This document shows positions 1 through 8,721 of a stretch of DNA of 43,765 nt, one piece after another (position 1 is the stretch's first letter; the number at the start of each line of letters is the position of its first letter). The position numbers and the translations under genes were made by a program. The notes beneath the pieces were generated by a model that worked only from the letters and a program-made list of their open reading frames with translations, made no database searches and was not told where the DNA came from. This stretch comes from a virus: IMG/VR virus record IMGVR_UViG_3300044225_002878, positions 1-43,765 of that record; one strand, 5' to 3'.

Positions 1-40
1 CATCTGATACAAGAGACATGAATTGACCTAGTTCTTGCAT
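1..40 (-). CDS. 5' end of a further gene (partial, cut by window edge)
   Basis: An ATG at 40-38 overlaps the TAA stop of the nucleotidylyltransferase fusion gene by one base (TAATG), the junction type used elsewhere here. The open frame gives MQELGQFMSLVSD before the window ends. A weak AAAGG-type ribosome site lies about nine bases upstream. Only 13 residues are visible, so I cannot name the product; a virion or baseplate gene would fit the neighbourhood, but that is a guess. Confidence 0.5.
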   Translation of the reverse strand, partial: MQELGQFMSLVSD

Positions 41-1686
41 TAGTTATCTACCTTTGCGCCTGCTCTCCATTGTTGACAACTCCAATATCTAGCCTTTGTT
101 TTTGGCCCTGGGTTATCACAATTGTGTCTTGCCCTAAATGATTTTCTTCTAGCAGGGTCATCTCTTTTTATTTCTAAATTAGGATCACCAAAACGAACTA
201 CAACTACGTTACCCTTTTCGTTTTTTACATATACTTTAAACTTTTTATTAGGGTTTTCACTTGTACGTATAGGATCATTTAATTTAACTTTTCTTCCCTC
301 AAACTCAGCAGACTCAACAATTTCACCCCAAGTATTTCTTAAAATAAAGGTGCCAAAAGAATCTAATGGTTCTTTCTTTTGTTCAGTGATATTTGAATCA
401 GCACATTGACCACAACAATCTGGTGTGCCACAATTATCATGTTGTTCGTCATCGCCAACTTTTTCAATTAATTTATTGTATGTTTCTGTAAGTTTAATAT
501 ACCAATCATCACCATATCTTAATTCATACTTTTCATGTGTCTCTTCTTTTTTATACCATTTTTCTATTTCTTCTTTATTTAATTTTTTGTTTTCACCTGG
601 TGTCACTTCTTTTGTATGATCACCGTATGATTTACCTATATCGTATGAATCACCAAACATCTTCTTAAATTTTTTTGTATATTGAGATGGTTTAGTTTTA
701 CCTTTAGAATCACCAGGTGCTGGTTTATATGCGGCTGGATTATCATCATCCATTTTTGCACCTTTTCTAAAATGAGCAGCTCTCGCATCTTTGGTCTTCT
801 TTTTAACACCAGAGTAATACTTTGCAGGTTGTGTGCCTGGTTTATCTTTGACATCTTTATCTTGTCTTACAGGTGTGATCTCTTTTTGTTCATATTTAAT
901 TTCATGCAACCATGCTTTATGAACTTTACCATTATTGTCGTTAAATGTAACATAGTTTGTACCTCTTTGAATTATTTTTCCCTCGATACCTTTTGCTTCT
1001 ATTAAATCACCAATTTTCCATATTTGACCTATTAAATATCTGTCTCTGAGTTCTTCGTATTCATTCATGATGCCCATATCTTTCTGTTCTCTTATACCCA
1101 TGTATTTTCTTACATCTCTGAATAATTTTTTTCCGTCTCTAAATCCTTTTGGTAATCCGTCTGCAAAATCATCATATTCACCTTTGTTTGCATGATATCT
1201 CATTTTAGAAGCAGACATACCAGATACACCCTCTGCGTCTGGGTCTCTCTCTCCAGCAGAGACAACGTTAATGTTATCAAACTTATAGAATCCGTGTCTT
1301 TTACCTTCTACACCATTATATTTTTTTAACAATGTTTCAAACTCTTTTACTCTATCAGAACCTGCAACCATTGTTAAGTTAGTGAATCCTTGTTTGTGTA
1401 ATTTAGTTGCAATGTCAATAGCCGTAATCGCACTTTTATCTGCAATAATATTTCTTTTATGTCTTGGAAACATTTTTCTCATATATGCTACTTTGAGTGC
1501 ATGTGGTAATGGATCTTTATTTTGATTTTGTGAGAAACTAGGATATATTCTATATTCATCTGATCCAGCAACTTGTTTCACTTTATTAATTAATTTTTCA
1601 TGACCTGTGGTTGGTGGATTAAATCTACCAAATGCAAACACAACTGATTTGCCTGGTTGTTCATATGCGTTAAATTTTTTAATCAT
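40..1686 (-). CDS. Nucleotidylyltransferase (NMNAT/cytidylyltransferase fold) fused to phage-specific C-terminal modules
   Basis: Residues 1-165 look like a HxGH-superfamily nucleotidylyltransferase: GRFNPPTTGH at 20-29 is the nucleotide-binding signature and GMSASKMR at 156-163 matches the ISSTxxR-type motif. NadM-like NMN adenylyltransferase or a cytidylyltransferase are the closest families; the substrate cannot be told from sequence. Known single-domain enzymes are about 170-340 residues, whereas this protein has 548. The rest is a lysine-rich linker, a cysteine knot-like stretch (C419, C424, C425, C428) and a C-terminal module (about 440-548) ending in a Cys/Trp-rich RHNC...RYWSC pattern (C523, C537) that I recall from other marine phage proteins. 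An upstream in-frame TTG at 1719 exists, but the ATG at 1686 is preferred; it overlaps the preceding gene by eight bases. Confidence 0.75.
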   Translation of the reverse strand: MIKKFNAYEQPGKSVVFAFGRFNPPTTGHEKLINKVKQVAGSDEYRIYPSFSQNQNKDPLPHALKVAYMRKMFPRHKRNIIADKSAITAIDIATKLHKQGFTNLTMVAGSDRVKEFETLLKKYNGVEGKRHGFYKFDNINVVSAGERDPDAEGVSGMSASKMRYHANKGEYDDFADGLPKGFRDGKKLFRDVRKYMGIREQKDMGIMNEYEELRDRYLIGQIWKIGDLIEAKGIEGKIIQRGTNYVTFNDNNGKVHKAWLHEIKYEQKEITPVRQDKDVKDKPGTQPAKYYSGVKKKTKDARAAHFRKGAKMDDDNPAAYKPAPGDSKGKTKPSQYTKKFKKMFGDSYDIGKSYGDHTKEVTPGENKKLNKEEIEKWYKKEETHEKYELRYGDDWYIKLTETYNKLIEKVGDDEQHDNCGTPDCCGQCADSNITEQKKEPLDSFGTFILRNTWGEIVESAEFEGRKVKLNDPIRTSENPNKKFKVYVKNEKGNVVVVRFGDPNLEIKRDDPARRKSFRARHNCDNPGPKTKARYWSCQQWRAGAKVDN

Positions 1687-2056
1687 CTTTTTTCTGTCTT
1701 GCTCTTTTGACTTTTTCAATCTCTGCTTTTTTAACTTTTATTAAATTTCTCTTTGCAATCTTTTCGATTGCAGCACCATATTTTGCATTTACAATTTGAT
1801 CTATTTTCATCTTCTGCATTGGTGCCATCTGATCATATTTTGGATAAAACTTTTTACGAATTATTTTTCTTGCCATCTTAGTTGCCTTGACACGTTGTTT
1901 CATAGGCGAGGCAATCTTTTTCATTGCTCTTTCTCTTTTGGCTTTGAATGCTGATGTTTTTGCGAGGCGAGCCATTCTTCTACCAATCTTTCTTCTTTGT
2001 GCGACTGATACGACTCGTTCTTTGAGGTCTTCTAGTAAATCTTTTATTGTTTTCAT
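1679..2056 (-). CDS. Small, highly basic protein of unknown function
   Basis: A 125-residue protein very rich in Lys and Arg, with short acidic ends (ELLEDLKE-type start and KKDD end). No enzymatic motif or membrane segment is visible; mostly helical character is expected. Such composition suits nucleic-acid binding or packaging inside the virion, but that is inference. It overlaps the upstream KWDG-motif gene by four bases (ATGA) and the downstream nucleotidylyltransferase gene by eight, so the three are probably co-translated. Confidence 0.75.
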   Translation of the reverse strand: MKTIKDLLEDLKERVVSVAQRRKIGRRMARLAKTSAFKAKRERAMKKIASPMKQRVKATKMARKIIRKKFYPKYDQMAPMQKMKIDQIVNAKYGAAIEKIAKRNLIKVKKAEIEKVKRARQKKDD

Positions 2057-3285
2057 CTATCCCATGCCTTTATTGCAGTAAAATTATTAAACGAAAATTC
2101 CATTCTATCGACTAATTTCACAGCATTACCTGACACCCTATCTATTGCGACATAACCCTCTGGGTTTACCACTTTATATCCATTATCAGTCCGTATAAAA
2201 GTGCCTGTTAGTTGTTTTACACTATTTAGTTTTCTAACAATTTGCATTTTTGCATCAATCATAAAGTTTTGAAACTTTACAACTTCAGTTAGATTTCTTA
2301 CATGTTTCTTAATTTCTATGGTATATTGTTTAGATATATTCTCATATTTCTTCTTACCAGCAGGTGTTTTTACTTTATCAGTCTGTTTTTTAACTGAATC
2401 TTGTACCCAATTGACATATTCTGCGGCATGTCTGTTAGCATTTTTTACCTTTTGTCCTCTTCTTACTTTACTATTTGTGTAAGTTTTATATGAAGCACCT
2501 GCTAAAGCACCAGTCATAGATTCTTGAAGTCTAAGAAACTTATTTAACATTGGTGCGTTTATTTTTTGAAATGTTTTTCCTACCTCTGATAAAGTTTTTG
2601 TAACCAGTGCAGTTTCTTTTGCATTGAATGTGGCTTTACCTGACACGTCTTTATATGTCGCATCATCCATCCAAATCGAAGCAGATTTATTTAAATTACT
2701 GATATTTGCACCAAAAGATGCTTTCATATCTGGCAGTGTCTTACCAGAATATGTTGTGTGCCACACAACTCCTATTTTTGCTTTTTTCATAATCTTACCT
2801 AAATCAGAATCTACTGGCACTGAATAAACTATTGTATTTGGTTGAAATGTATAAACTTTTTCACCATCTATTGTATCAGTTTCGAGATCGTTAGTAAACA
2901 TAAGATCACCTTGAAGAACTCCTTTGATACCTAACTTTGCAAACTCTTTTAGTGCAACTTTAAATTTTGCATTTAGTTCACCTGATAAATCTGCGTCAAT
3001 CTCTGCGTTTGTCTTGTATAATTTTGGGTTAACATTGAATACTGACTTCTTAGCAACAAAAAACTTTCCGTCCTCTGGGTCTATACCTGCGAATATTGCT
3101 GGAGCACCATCCCATTTAACAGTCATATTTACAGATGATCTACTTGCACCTGCTAACATGTCTCTTAAACTTCTTAAAAAGTTTATTGCAGCTCGTCCAC
3201 CTGGCACACCAAAGTTTATGATCTCATCTTCGATATGTTCTAGATGTAGATTTTTACCTGCTTGTTCTTCTAAAAATTTTATCAT
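2053..3285 (-). CDS. KWDG-motif nucleotidyltransferase/ligase-like protein (DUF6267-type)
   Basis: 410 residues. VKWDGAPA at 56-63 (K57, D59, G60) resembles motif I (KxDG) of the covalent nucleotidyltransferase superfamily of DNA/RNA ligases and capping enzymes. GDLMF at 126-130 could be motif III, EGYVAID from 376 motif IV, and AVKLVDR around 388-394 motif V, all in correct order and at plausible spacing. I recall this family in marine T4-like phages as a conserved protein of unknown function (DUF6267). The ligase-fold reading is motif-based inference; no activity is known to me. The start overlaps the upstream gene by ATGA and the end overlaps the basic protein gene by ATGA. Confidence 0.7.
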   Translation of the reverse strand: MIKFLEEQAGKNLHLEHIEDEIINFGVPGGRAAINFLRSLRDMLAGASRSSVNMTVKWDGAPAIFAGIDPEDGKFFVAKKSVFNVNPKLYKTNAEIDADLSGELNAKFKVALKEFAKLGIKGVLQGDLMFTNDLETDTIDGEKVYTFQPNTIVYSVPVDSDLGKIMKKAKIGVVWHTTYSGKTLPDMKASFGANISNLNKSASIWMDDATYKDVSGKATFNAKETALVTKTLSEVGKTFQKINAPMLNKFLRLQESMTGALAGASYKTYTNSKVRRGQKVKNANRHAAEYVNWVQDSVKKQTDKVKTPAGKKKYENISKQYTIEIKKHVRNLTEVVKFQNFMIDAKMQIVRKLNSVKQLTGTFIRTDNGYKVVNPEGYVAIDRVSGNAVKLVDRMEFSFNNFTAIKAWDR

Positions 3286-4607
3286 TTCTTTGACAATCCG
3301 TTATATTTTACTGCAAGACTAAACTGTCCTAGTTTTTTTAATCCAGCATGACCTGATTTATTTGTACGAATAGACATACTCATTTTTAAAGTATCTGGGC
3401 CAGATGTTAATTCTATGAACCAATTTTGTTTTGATGATTGAGAAGATGTGGCTTTAATAAATTTAACCTGTGGTAAAAAAACACCTAGTTGATCTTTATC
3501 TGTAACTTCTTCGTAATCACTACCAACTGCTTTAATAACTATAGTAGGAACATCAGGTGCATCTCTTAATATATTTGTTTTTATATATTTAATTGTGTTA
3601 TCTTTATTCTTATTAAATAATTTTATTATACCTTGTCTCATAATTTCAAGATAATCGTTGTAAAATTTTTCATATTGTGCATTATTTTTTTTATCAAAGT
3701 TTCTTAATATATCTTTTGTTTTTCTATCTCTAATAAATGATCTCTCAGGTGGCATACCAGGTATTTTAGAATATACTGATTTGTATGCCAATGACATTAA
3801 CTTACCATAGTTTCTATCTTTAAACTCATCAAATACTTTTCCTATGTAAGTGTTTAATTGTGGTTCAGATGTTTTCTTTCCACCTGCTTTTAAACTAACC
3901 CCTAAAATTTTATTATCATTGTAAGTAATAAACATATCACCTGGGTGTTTACTTGGCACACCTGCAGGCTTTGATCTGTATCCCCAAAACAAACTTTTTA
4001 TCTTTTTATTTTTATCTTCTTGTTTAATATATTTAAGAACACCGATTGCGTTTGCCATTTTATCATTAAACTTAGTTGATGTATCTGCCTTGTTAATTGT
4101 TTCCTCTGCGGCTTTTATATCTTTTGCACCAACACACTTTAGTTTTGAAACATCAATACCAAGTAAAAACTGATGAAATGATACGATATCTTTTGGATTA
4201 AATTTCTTTTCGAATGCGATTAATGGAAATAATTCTGTAATACTTGAATTTAAAGTAGTTTCACCCATACCACCAGAGAGTGGTTTTACAAAAATTCTAA
4301 AACTTCTATTTTGATATATGCCATCAATTGGATCAACTGATGATGAACTTGTTCCTAAAGATGACTTGATACCTGCTTGATTAAGATTTCTTAGTATCTC
4401 ATCTCTATCGGTTTCTCTATCTGATGAACGAACAATATAAACATCTCTTTTGGATGTTGATTGTTTCTCAGACTTTTCATAACTCAAACCTCTCATGATG
4501 TCTTTTGGAATATCTTCTTCAAAAAGATTTTCCTCAACAATGATTAGTTTGGGTTTATAAGAATTTTTTCTAGGTCTTACTTGTTGTACAAATCTACTAA
4601 TAGACAT
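3282..4607 (-). CDS. Conserved phage protein with a PD-(D/E)xK-nuclease-like PGD...SxK motif
   Basis: 441 residues, not recognised with certainty. PGDMFI (D224) followed 14 residues later by GVSLKA (S238, K240) has the spacing and strand-strand pattern of a PD-(D/E)xK nuclease core, except that Ser occupies the usual Asp/Glu position; an upstream acidic residue such as E126 could complete a site. A GMPPERSF segment and a basic C-terminus follow. The start ATG has GGGGGAG five to six bases upstream, a 26-base gap precedes it, and a TATAAATA-like sequence lies at 4631-4638. With the two downstream genes it forms an operon of nucleic-acid-enzyme-like proteins. The nuclease call is inference. Confidence 0.55.
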   Translation of the reverse strand: MSISRFVQQVRPRKNSYKPKLIIVEENLFEEDIPKDIMRGLSYEKSEKQSTSKRDVYIVRSSDRETDRDEILRNLNQAGIKSSLGTSSSSVDPIDGIYQNRSFRIFVKPLSGGMGETTLNSSITELFPLIAFEKKFNPKDIVSFHQFLLGIDVSKLKCVGAKDIKAAEETINKADTSTKFNDKMANAIGVLKYIKQEDKNKKIKSLFWGYRSKPAGVPSKHPGDMFITYNDNKILGVSLKAGGKKTSEPQLNTYIGKVFDEFKDRNYGKLMSLAYKSVYSKIPGMPPERSFIRDRKTKDILRNFDKKNNAQYEKFYNDYLEIMRQGIIKLFNKNKDNTIKYIKTNILRDAPDVPTIVIKAVGSDYEEVTDKDQLGVFLPQVKFIKATSSQSSKQNWFIELTSGPDTLKMSMSIRTNKSGHAGLKKLGQFSLAVKYNGLSKK

Positions 4608-4630
4608 CGCTCCCCCATTTAATACTCATA

Positions 4631-4638
4631 TATTTATG
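4631..4638 (-). promoter_or_regulatory. Possible late promoter (CATAAATA, 7/8 match)
   Basis: The minus strand reads CATAAATA about 24 bases before the ATG at 4607; the T4 late consensus is TATAAATA. The motif spans the end of the small gene at 4634. AT-rich DNA yields such octamers often by chance, so position is the only support. Confidence 0.3.
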
Positions 4639-4849
4639 TTTTGTACATCCTCATATGTGGAGGTATTCGATCTTTACCGAATGTTGGTTTTTTGTTTTGA
4701 TTCATGCACCAATCTAGTGCATCGTCTTCAAATTCAAAGTTCCATACCACCTCATTTGATTTAATATCTATACAATTATAAGGATAATTAAGATTGGAAT
4801 CATCCATATCTACGTAATATCTAGACTTTAATTTCTTGGAATTTCGCAT
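4634..4849 (-). CDS. Small protein of unknown function downstream of gp41
   Basis: 71 residues beginning MRNSKKLKSRYYVDMDD. The start chosen is ATG 4849 because GAGAGG lies directly upstream; the frame is open to 4909, but those codons lie inside the gp41 gene. Composition is mixed and polar with Trp and Tyr (WNFEFEDDALDW), and the tail is basic (PPHMRMYKT). No family recognised. It overlaps the gp41 3' end by 29 bases, which argues for co-translation with the helicase gene. Confidence 0.6.
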   Translation of the reverse strand: MRNSKKLKSRYYVDMDDSNLNYPYNCIDIKSNEVVWNFEFEDDALDWCMNQNKKPTFGKDRIPPHMRMYKT

Positions 4850-6209
4850 ACCTCTCTCCACTATTCGATTTATCAAGTGCAGGTATCTCATCTTCTTGAC
4901 CACTATCAACTAAATCAGTCTGAGCATTTAGTTCTACATCATATAGTTTCATTTTTGATCTGTCTATGCCTAATACAAATCTTTTGTTTACAGTAGGATC
5001 ATTATATCTATTTTTTAATTGTTTAACAGTAATTTGTTGTAATTCTTCCATTTCTTCAGTTGAGATCAACGCAAACATAAAGTCTGCTGTTGCAGGTAAT
5101 CCAAATGATTCTGATGTATCCTCAAGTCCTATATCAGTTGATACATATCCACCCCTTGTAGTCTGTGTAGCGGACACTATAGGCACGTTATTTTCAACTG
5201 CTAGACCTCTTAATTCCTCTGCGATAGATTTGATTAGTGTATAGGAATTAATGTTTGAGCCCCCCTTAAATCGACTTGAAGCGCATATATTTAAGTAATC
5301 TATGAAGATTATTTCTGGTTTGAAACTCTTTTTTATAGATAATTCTTGTAGTAGTGAACGAAAATGATTAGTATGTGCTGATGCTGTGGGATATTCTTTA
5401 ATGATAAGTTTACCTTTTACTTTCTGCATAATCTTCTCAATCTTATCATCATACATTGGTTTTGGTAAATCTTGAAGTGACTCCATACTCACATTCATAA
5501 GATTTGCATCTATTCTCTCTGCGATTCTTTCCTCTGCCATTTCTAAAGTTATATAAAGAACATTTCGTCCTTGATTAATACAGTTTGCGGCCATGTGACA
5601 CATGAACAAAGACTTTCCTACACCCGTGCCTGCAAGTGCGATATTTAAAGTTTTTTGTGGAAGTCCACCTTTTGTAATTTTATTAAAGTATTCTAAATCA
5701 AAAGGTATACGTTCTTCTTTACGGTGTAAATAATCAAATCTATCTGAAGCGTCTTCAATATAATCATGACCAACTCTATTATCAAAAGATACTGATAGTG
5801 CGTCTGTTAAAAGACTTGGAAGTGCGTCTGGTTTACGTGAGGAATCTCTACCTTCAATAATAGAGATTCCGTCCACGACGGCATTATAGATTGCCCTATC
5901 TTTACAGAATTTTTCGGTAGTATCAGTTAACCACTCGCTATCAACTGAGTCCTCTGTAAAGTTGCTAATAATATTTGTTATATCTTTATATTGTTGTTCC
6001 GATAAATCTTTTCGATTATCAAGTTCAACTTCTAGAGATGTTTTTGTAGGAAGTTTTGAATACTTTAATGCAAACGAATTTATCTCATTAAAGACAACTC
6101 TTTGATTTCTATCTTGAAAGTATTCTTCTTTTAAAAATGGTAAAACTTTTCTAGCATAATTTTCATTTGCTATTAGGTTCTCTAGTATTGTTAGTGTTAT
6201 ATTTTTCAT
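4821..6209 (-). CDS. 41: gp41 replicative DNA helicase (DnaB family, T4 primase-helicase subunit)
   Basis: 462 residues from ATG 6209 (a TTG codon immediately precedes it in frame). RecA-type helicase core: Walker A GTGVGKS at about 194-200, an acidic Walker B strand IIFIDYL around 300-306, and the SATQTTRGG motif 3/arginine-finger region near 347-355, all as in DnaB/gp41. The first 150 residues form the helical N-terminal domain. It unwinds the fork 5' to 3' on the lagging strand together with a gp61 primase, which is not in this window. The start overlaps the 96-residue ORF by 47 bases. UvsX lies just upstream in the same run, as in other T4-like phages. Confidence 0.95.
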   Translation of the reverse strand: MKNITLTILENLIANENYARKVLPFLKEEYFQDRNQRVVFNEINSFALKYSKLPTKTSLEVELDNRKDLSEQQYKDITNIISNFTEDSVDSEWLTDTTEKFCKDRAIYNAVVDGISIIEGRDSSRKPDALPSLLTDALSVSFDNRVGHDYIEDASDRFDYLHRKEERIPFDLEYFNKITKGGLPQKTLNIALAGTGVGKSLFMCHMAANCINQGRNVLYITLEMAEERIAERIDANLMNVSMESLQDLPKPMYDDKIEKIMQKVKGKLIIKEYPTASAHTNHFRSLLQELSIKKSFKPEIIFIDYLNICASSRFKGGSNINSYTLIKSIAEELRGLAVENNVPIVSATQTTRGGYVSTDIGLEDTSESFGLPATADFMFALISTEEMEELQQITVKQLKNRYNDPTVNKRFVLGIDRSKMKLYDVELNAQTDLVDSGQEDEIPALDKSNSGERYAKFQEIKV

Positions 6210-6453
6210 CAAGTATGTCCATTAGTATATCGCCTATTAGTTCAAAAAACTTATCGTTGAATTTTTCTCTAGGTATTGCGTTGTTTTCTATAATATCATA
6301 TTCAAATTGCATTGTCAATTTGTCATCTTTTTCAATTGGTGTGACTTTACCATACTTATAAATTACTCCAGCATAATCACCCTTGTTTATTCCTATACAA
6401 GTTTGATCTGGGTGTGATGCAGATTCTATGTAACTGAATTTTTTTTTAGTCAA
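6163..6453 (-). CDS. Conserved small protein of unknown function between UvsX and gp41
   Basis: 96 residues. The only sensible start is TTG at 6453, which overlaps the preceding stop (TTGA) and is followed by a run of nine A residues encoding KKK. Contains a DYAGVIYKYGKV beta-rich part and an acidic helical C-terminus (KFFELIGDILMDIL). No family recognised. The 47-base overlap into gp41 indicates tight translational linkage with the helicase, and a replication-related accessory role is inferred only from position. Confidence 0.65.
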   Translation of the reverse strand: MTKKKFSYIESASHPDQTCIGINKGDYAGVIYKYGKVTPIEKDDKLTMQFEYDIIENNAIPREKFNDKFFELIGDILMDILDEKYNTNNTREPNSK

Positions 6454-6734
6454 GTAACTAATCCACTTACAACTTCAGTATATGCTTTATTTATATTTTG
6501 ATTTGAAGGTGTGACTAATATTACACCACCATCTCTAAAAATTATTGTCTTAGGATTCTCTTCACCTGTCATGCAAACACCTCTTGCAAATCCCATTTTG
6601 CCCTCTTCGGTACTTACCATCATTTTTGGATTATTTAAATAAACACCAGTGTCATCATTTTTTTCTAATCTTCCAACGAACTCACCATGTGGTGTTAAAA
6701 CTGTAACTAAATCACCTTGTTTCATTTCACTCAT
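6450..6734 (-). CDS. Small Sm/SH3-like beta-barrel protein
   Basis: 94 residues from ATG 6734, chosen because GGAG lies six bases upstream; an in-frame ATG at 6746 lacks a site. Residues about 6-35 ([20 protein letters not shown], then an asparagine and NNPKMM) have the five-strand small barrel look of Sm/LSm proteins, and the rest continues as short strands with [11 protein letters not shown]. It resembles in pattern the protein at 33228-33644. Function unknown; RNA or protein binding is possible. Its ATG lies within the final codons of uvsX and its stop overlaps the next TTG start. Confidence 0.6.
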   Translation of the reverse strand: MSEMKQGDLVTVLTPHGEFVGRLEKNDDTGVYLNNPKMMVSTEEGKMGFARGVCMTGEENPKTIIFRDGGVILVTPSNQNINKAYTEVVSGLVT

Positions 6735-7764
6735 TACTGTCTCCATATGAATATTCTTTCATTGCCGCCTCTTCTAATTTTGTCATTACTTCATCTGTAA
6801 AATATTCTTGTGGATTATCATTTATAGACTTTCCAAATACTTTACGACCATCAGGTAGTTCAAACTTAGTAGAAACTTTTTTAAATATATTATATTTTTC
6901 TGCGAGTGCAAGTAAACCATAATATTTGTCAAGACCTTTATTGTAAGTTAATCTCACTTCACAAGTAGAATTCTCTTTAGTCAATCTTGACTTTTGATTT
7001 TTTGCTTTGATTATATTACCTACAACTTCCGTTCCGTCTTTTTCTTTTTTCTTACTTAAATAGACGATACTACTTGCGGCATATTTAAGTCCACTTCCAC
7101 CACCCATTTCTTTCATTGGAACATATGATCCAACGACATCATAAGTATGATTAGTAACAACCATAGGAACTTTTGCTTTTCCTAACTTCAATGTTAGTAT
7201 TCTAAATGCAGCCTTGAGAACTTGAGCTCTTGTCATATCTCTTGTTTCTTTTCCTTCGGCAGTATCTTCAACTTCTTTTGTTGTTGATAACATCCCTAAA
7301 GAATCAAGACACATAAACATTGGTCTTTTTACATCAACATCTTGTTGCATGTATCTATCAAGAACTTTAATTGCTTGAGTTCTAAACTCTTGTACAGTTG
7401 ACACAGGCAAGACTACCATTCTTGATGCGTCTATTCCTCTATCAATAATCATCTTTTTAGTAACTGCTGATTCTGATTCAAAGTAAACAACTCCACCATC
7501 TGGGTTTGCATCTAGAAAATGTTTACACATTCCCATAAGAAAAAATGTTTTACCAGTGGCAGATTCACCTGCTAGTGCTGTAATTTTATTTTGTGGAAGT
7601 CCACCATAAAGTGAACCACTTAACATACCATTTAAAATATATGAACCTGTGTCAATAAAATTATCAACATCACCAGATTCAAGTCCGTCTTCAACTAAGT
7701 TTGCATATTCATTACCAGTTGTTTTTATGATTTCTTTTAAGAAATCATTCGCTTCAGTTCCCAT
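6727..7764 (-). CDS. uvsX: UvsX, RecA-like recombinase
   Basis: 345 residues, close to T4 UvsX length. Walker A GESATGKT at 66-73; [10 protein letters not shown] around 150-158 is Walker B; VTNHTYDV and the [12 protein letters not shown] segment are the RecA L1/L2 DNA-binding loop region. It forms filaments on single-stranded DNA for strand exchange and recombination-dependent replication, and is loaded by UvsY (encoded at 35177-35605). ATG 7764 is preceded by TAGGAGTAATT, a good ribosome site. The gene follows the small exported protein with an eight-base gap. Confidence 0.96.
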   Translation of the reverse strand: MGTEANDFLKEIIKTTGNEYANLVEDGLESGDVDNFIDTGSYILNGMLSGSLYGGLPQNKITALAGESATGKTFFLMGMCKHFLDANPDGGVVYFESESAVTKKMIIDRGIDASRMVVLPVSTVQEFRTQAIKVLDRYMQQDVDVKRPMFMCLDSLGMLSTTKEVEDTAEGKETRDMTRAQVLKAAFRILTLKLGKAKVPMVVTNHTYDVVGSYVPMKEMGGGSGLKYAASSIVYLSKKKEKDGTEVVGNIIKAKNQKSRLTKENSTCEVRLTYNKGLDKYYGLLALAEKYNIFKKVSTKFELPDGRKVFGKSINDNPQEYFTDEVMTKLEEAAMKEYSYGDSNE

Positions 7765-7772
7765 AATTACTC

Positions 7773-8003
7773 CTATCTATTTAATATTTGTGGTCTATAG
7801 ATTGTATAGTTTTCTATTAAGTCTGATGGTATACATTGAAGTTTAAGACCTGGTAAGTCTCTCAACTCATTGTATATTTCATTTTTTGCTATTTCACAAT
7901 TTTGTTGATCAACGTACAAAAATTTAGATGCTATATTGTGGCACTTCTCAGCACCAGGCAAACCCAAACATAGAAAACCAATTAAAAATACTACTGTATT
8001 CAT
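7773..8003 (-). CDS. Small cysteine-containing protein with signal-peptide-like N-terminus
   Basis: 76 residues. The N-terminus ([21 protein letters not shown]) is hydrophobic with Gly/Ala before a cysteine; it could be a Sec signal peptide or a lipoprotein-type export signal, though no basic residue precedes the hydrophobic stretch. Four cysteines (about 12, 21, 36, 57) are visible, and the mature part is polar. The ATG overlaps the stop of the CmoA-like gene (ATGA). An exported or periplasmic role is inference; no family recognised. Confidence 0.6.
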   Translation of the reverse strand: MNTVVFLIGFLCLGLPGAEKCHNIASKFLYVDQQNCEIAKNEIYNELRDLPGLKLQCIPSDLIENYTIYRPQILNR

Positions 8004-8719
8004 TTGACTGCTATTGCTCCTAAAAAATTATGATTACGCCAAAACACTTGAATATTTTTAAAACCTGCCGTTGTCAAGAAATCGTTTATTTCTGGCCAAG
8101 TGTTTGGTTTCAACATGTGTCGTAATGTTTTTTCTTTATCTAAAATGTCACTATCCTCGAAATATTTTCTTTTATAATCGTAATACATAAAAGTTATCAT
8201 ATCTTGAATATGTGCATTTTGTGAATAGACTTTTTCTGCAAAGACAAATGCGCCACCAGGTATTAAACTATCGTAGATGTTTTTTATTAATCGTTCTCTG
8301 TCGTGTTTTGGCATGAATTGTAAAGTAAATATAGATGTAATAAATGAATAATTTCTATATTTTAAACTCATTTCTCTAACATCTTTATCATGAAAGACAG
8401 TAAAAGATCTTAAAGAGTCTTCTTCTTTGTCAATTAAAGACCAAAGTTCTTCTTGTCTTTTGTAAAGGTCTTCTTGAAAACCTTTTGCATATTCAACGCC
8501 CTCGTATGAGACACGATTTTTATGTTTGTAATTTTCTAATAATATTCTTTTTGTTAACTTACCTGTTGAACAACCGATGTCTAACACTGTTGATTTATCC
8601 TCAACAAAATACTTAGAAAATGATACAACATCATCTAATAAATCTTTATAACCTCTGATTGATTTGTCAATATGATTGTCAAATCCCTCTTCTCTGTGTG
8701 CAAATGTAAAATCATTCAT
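8000..8719 (-). CDS. CmoA-like carboxy-SAM synthase
   Basis: 239 residues, Rossmann SAM-binding fold with motif I [12 protein letters not shown] at 45-56. It aligns by eye along its length with E. coli CmoA: [9 protein letters not shown] matches [29 protein letters not shown] matches [30 protein letters not shown] matches PGGALVLSEK, MYYDYKR matches MHHDFKR, and R200 falls on CmoA R199, which contacts the carboxylate in carboxy-SAM (known from CmoA). CmoA makes carboxy-S-adenosylmethionine from SAM and prephenate, normally for tRNA wobble uridine modification by CmoB. No CmoB is present in this window; the gene lies two bases after a C5-cytosine methyltransferase with an altered motif X. I infer it supplies carboxy-SAM for DNA rather than tRNA. 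An ordinary methyltransferase of this family remains possible. Confidence 0.8.
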   Translation of the reverse strand: [239 protein letters not shown]

Positions 8720-8721
8720 TA

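Noticed and set aside
122-1005. Plus-strand frames opposite the nucleotidylyltransferase gene
   Set aside because: All plus-strand frames in the window lie antisense to strong minus-strand genes, lack ribosome sites and have no recognisable motifs.
6488-6495. Perfect TATAAATA inside the 94-residue gene near 6.5 kb
   Set aside because: It is coding sequence, and such octamers are expected by chance in DNA this AT-rich; the downstream genes are not late structural genes.
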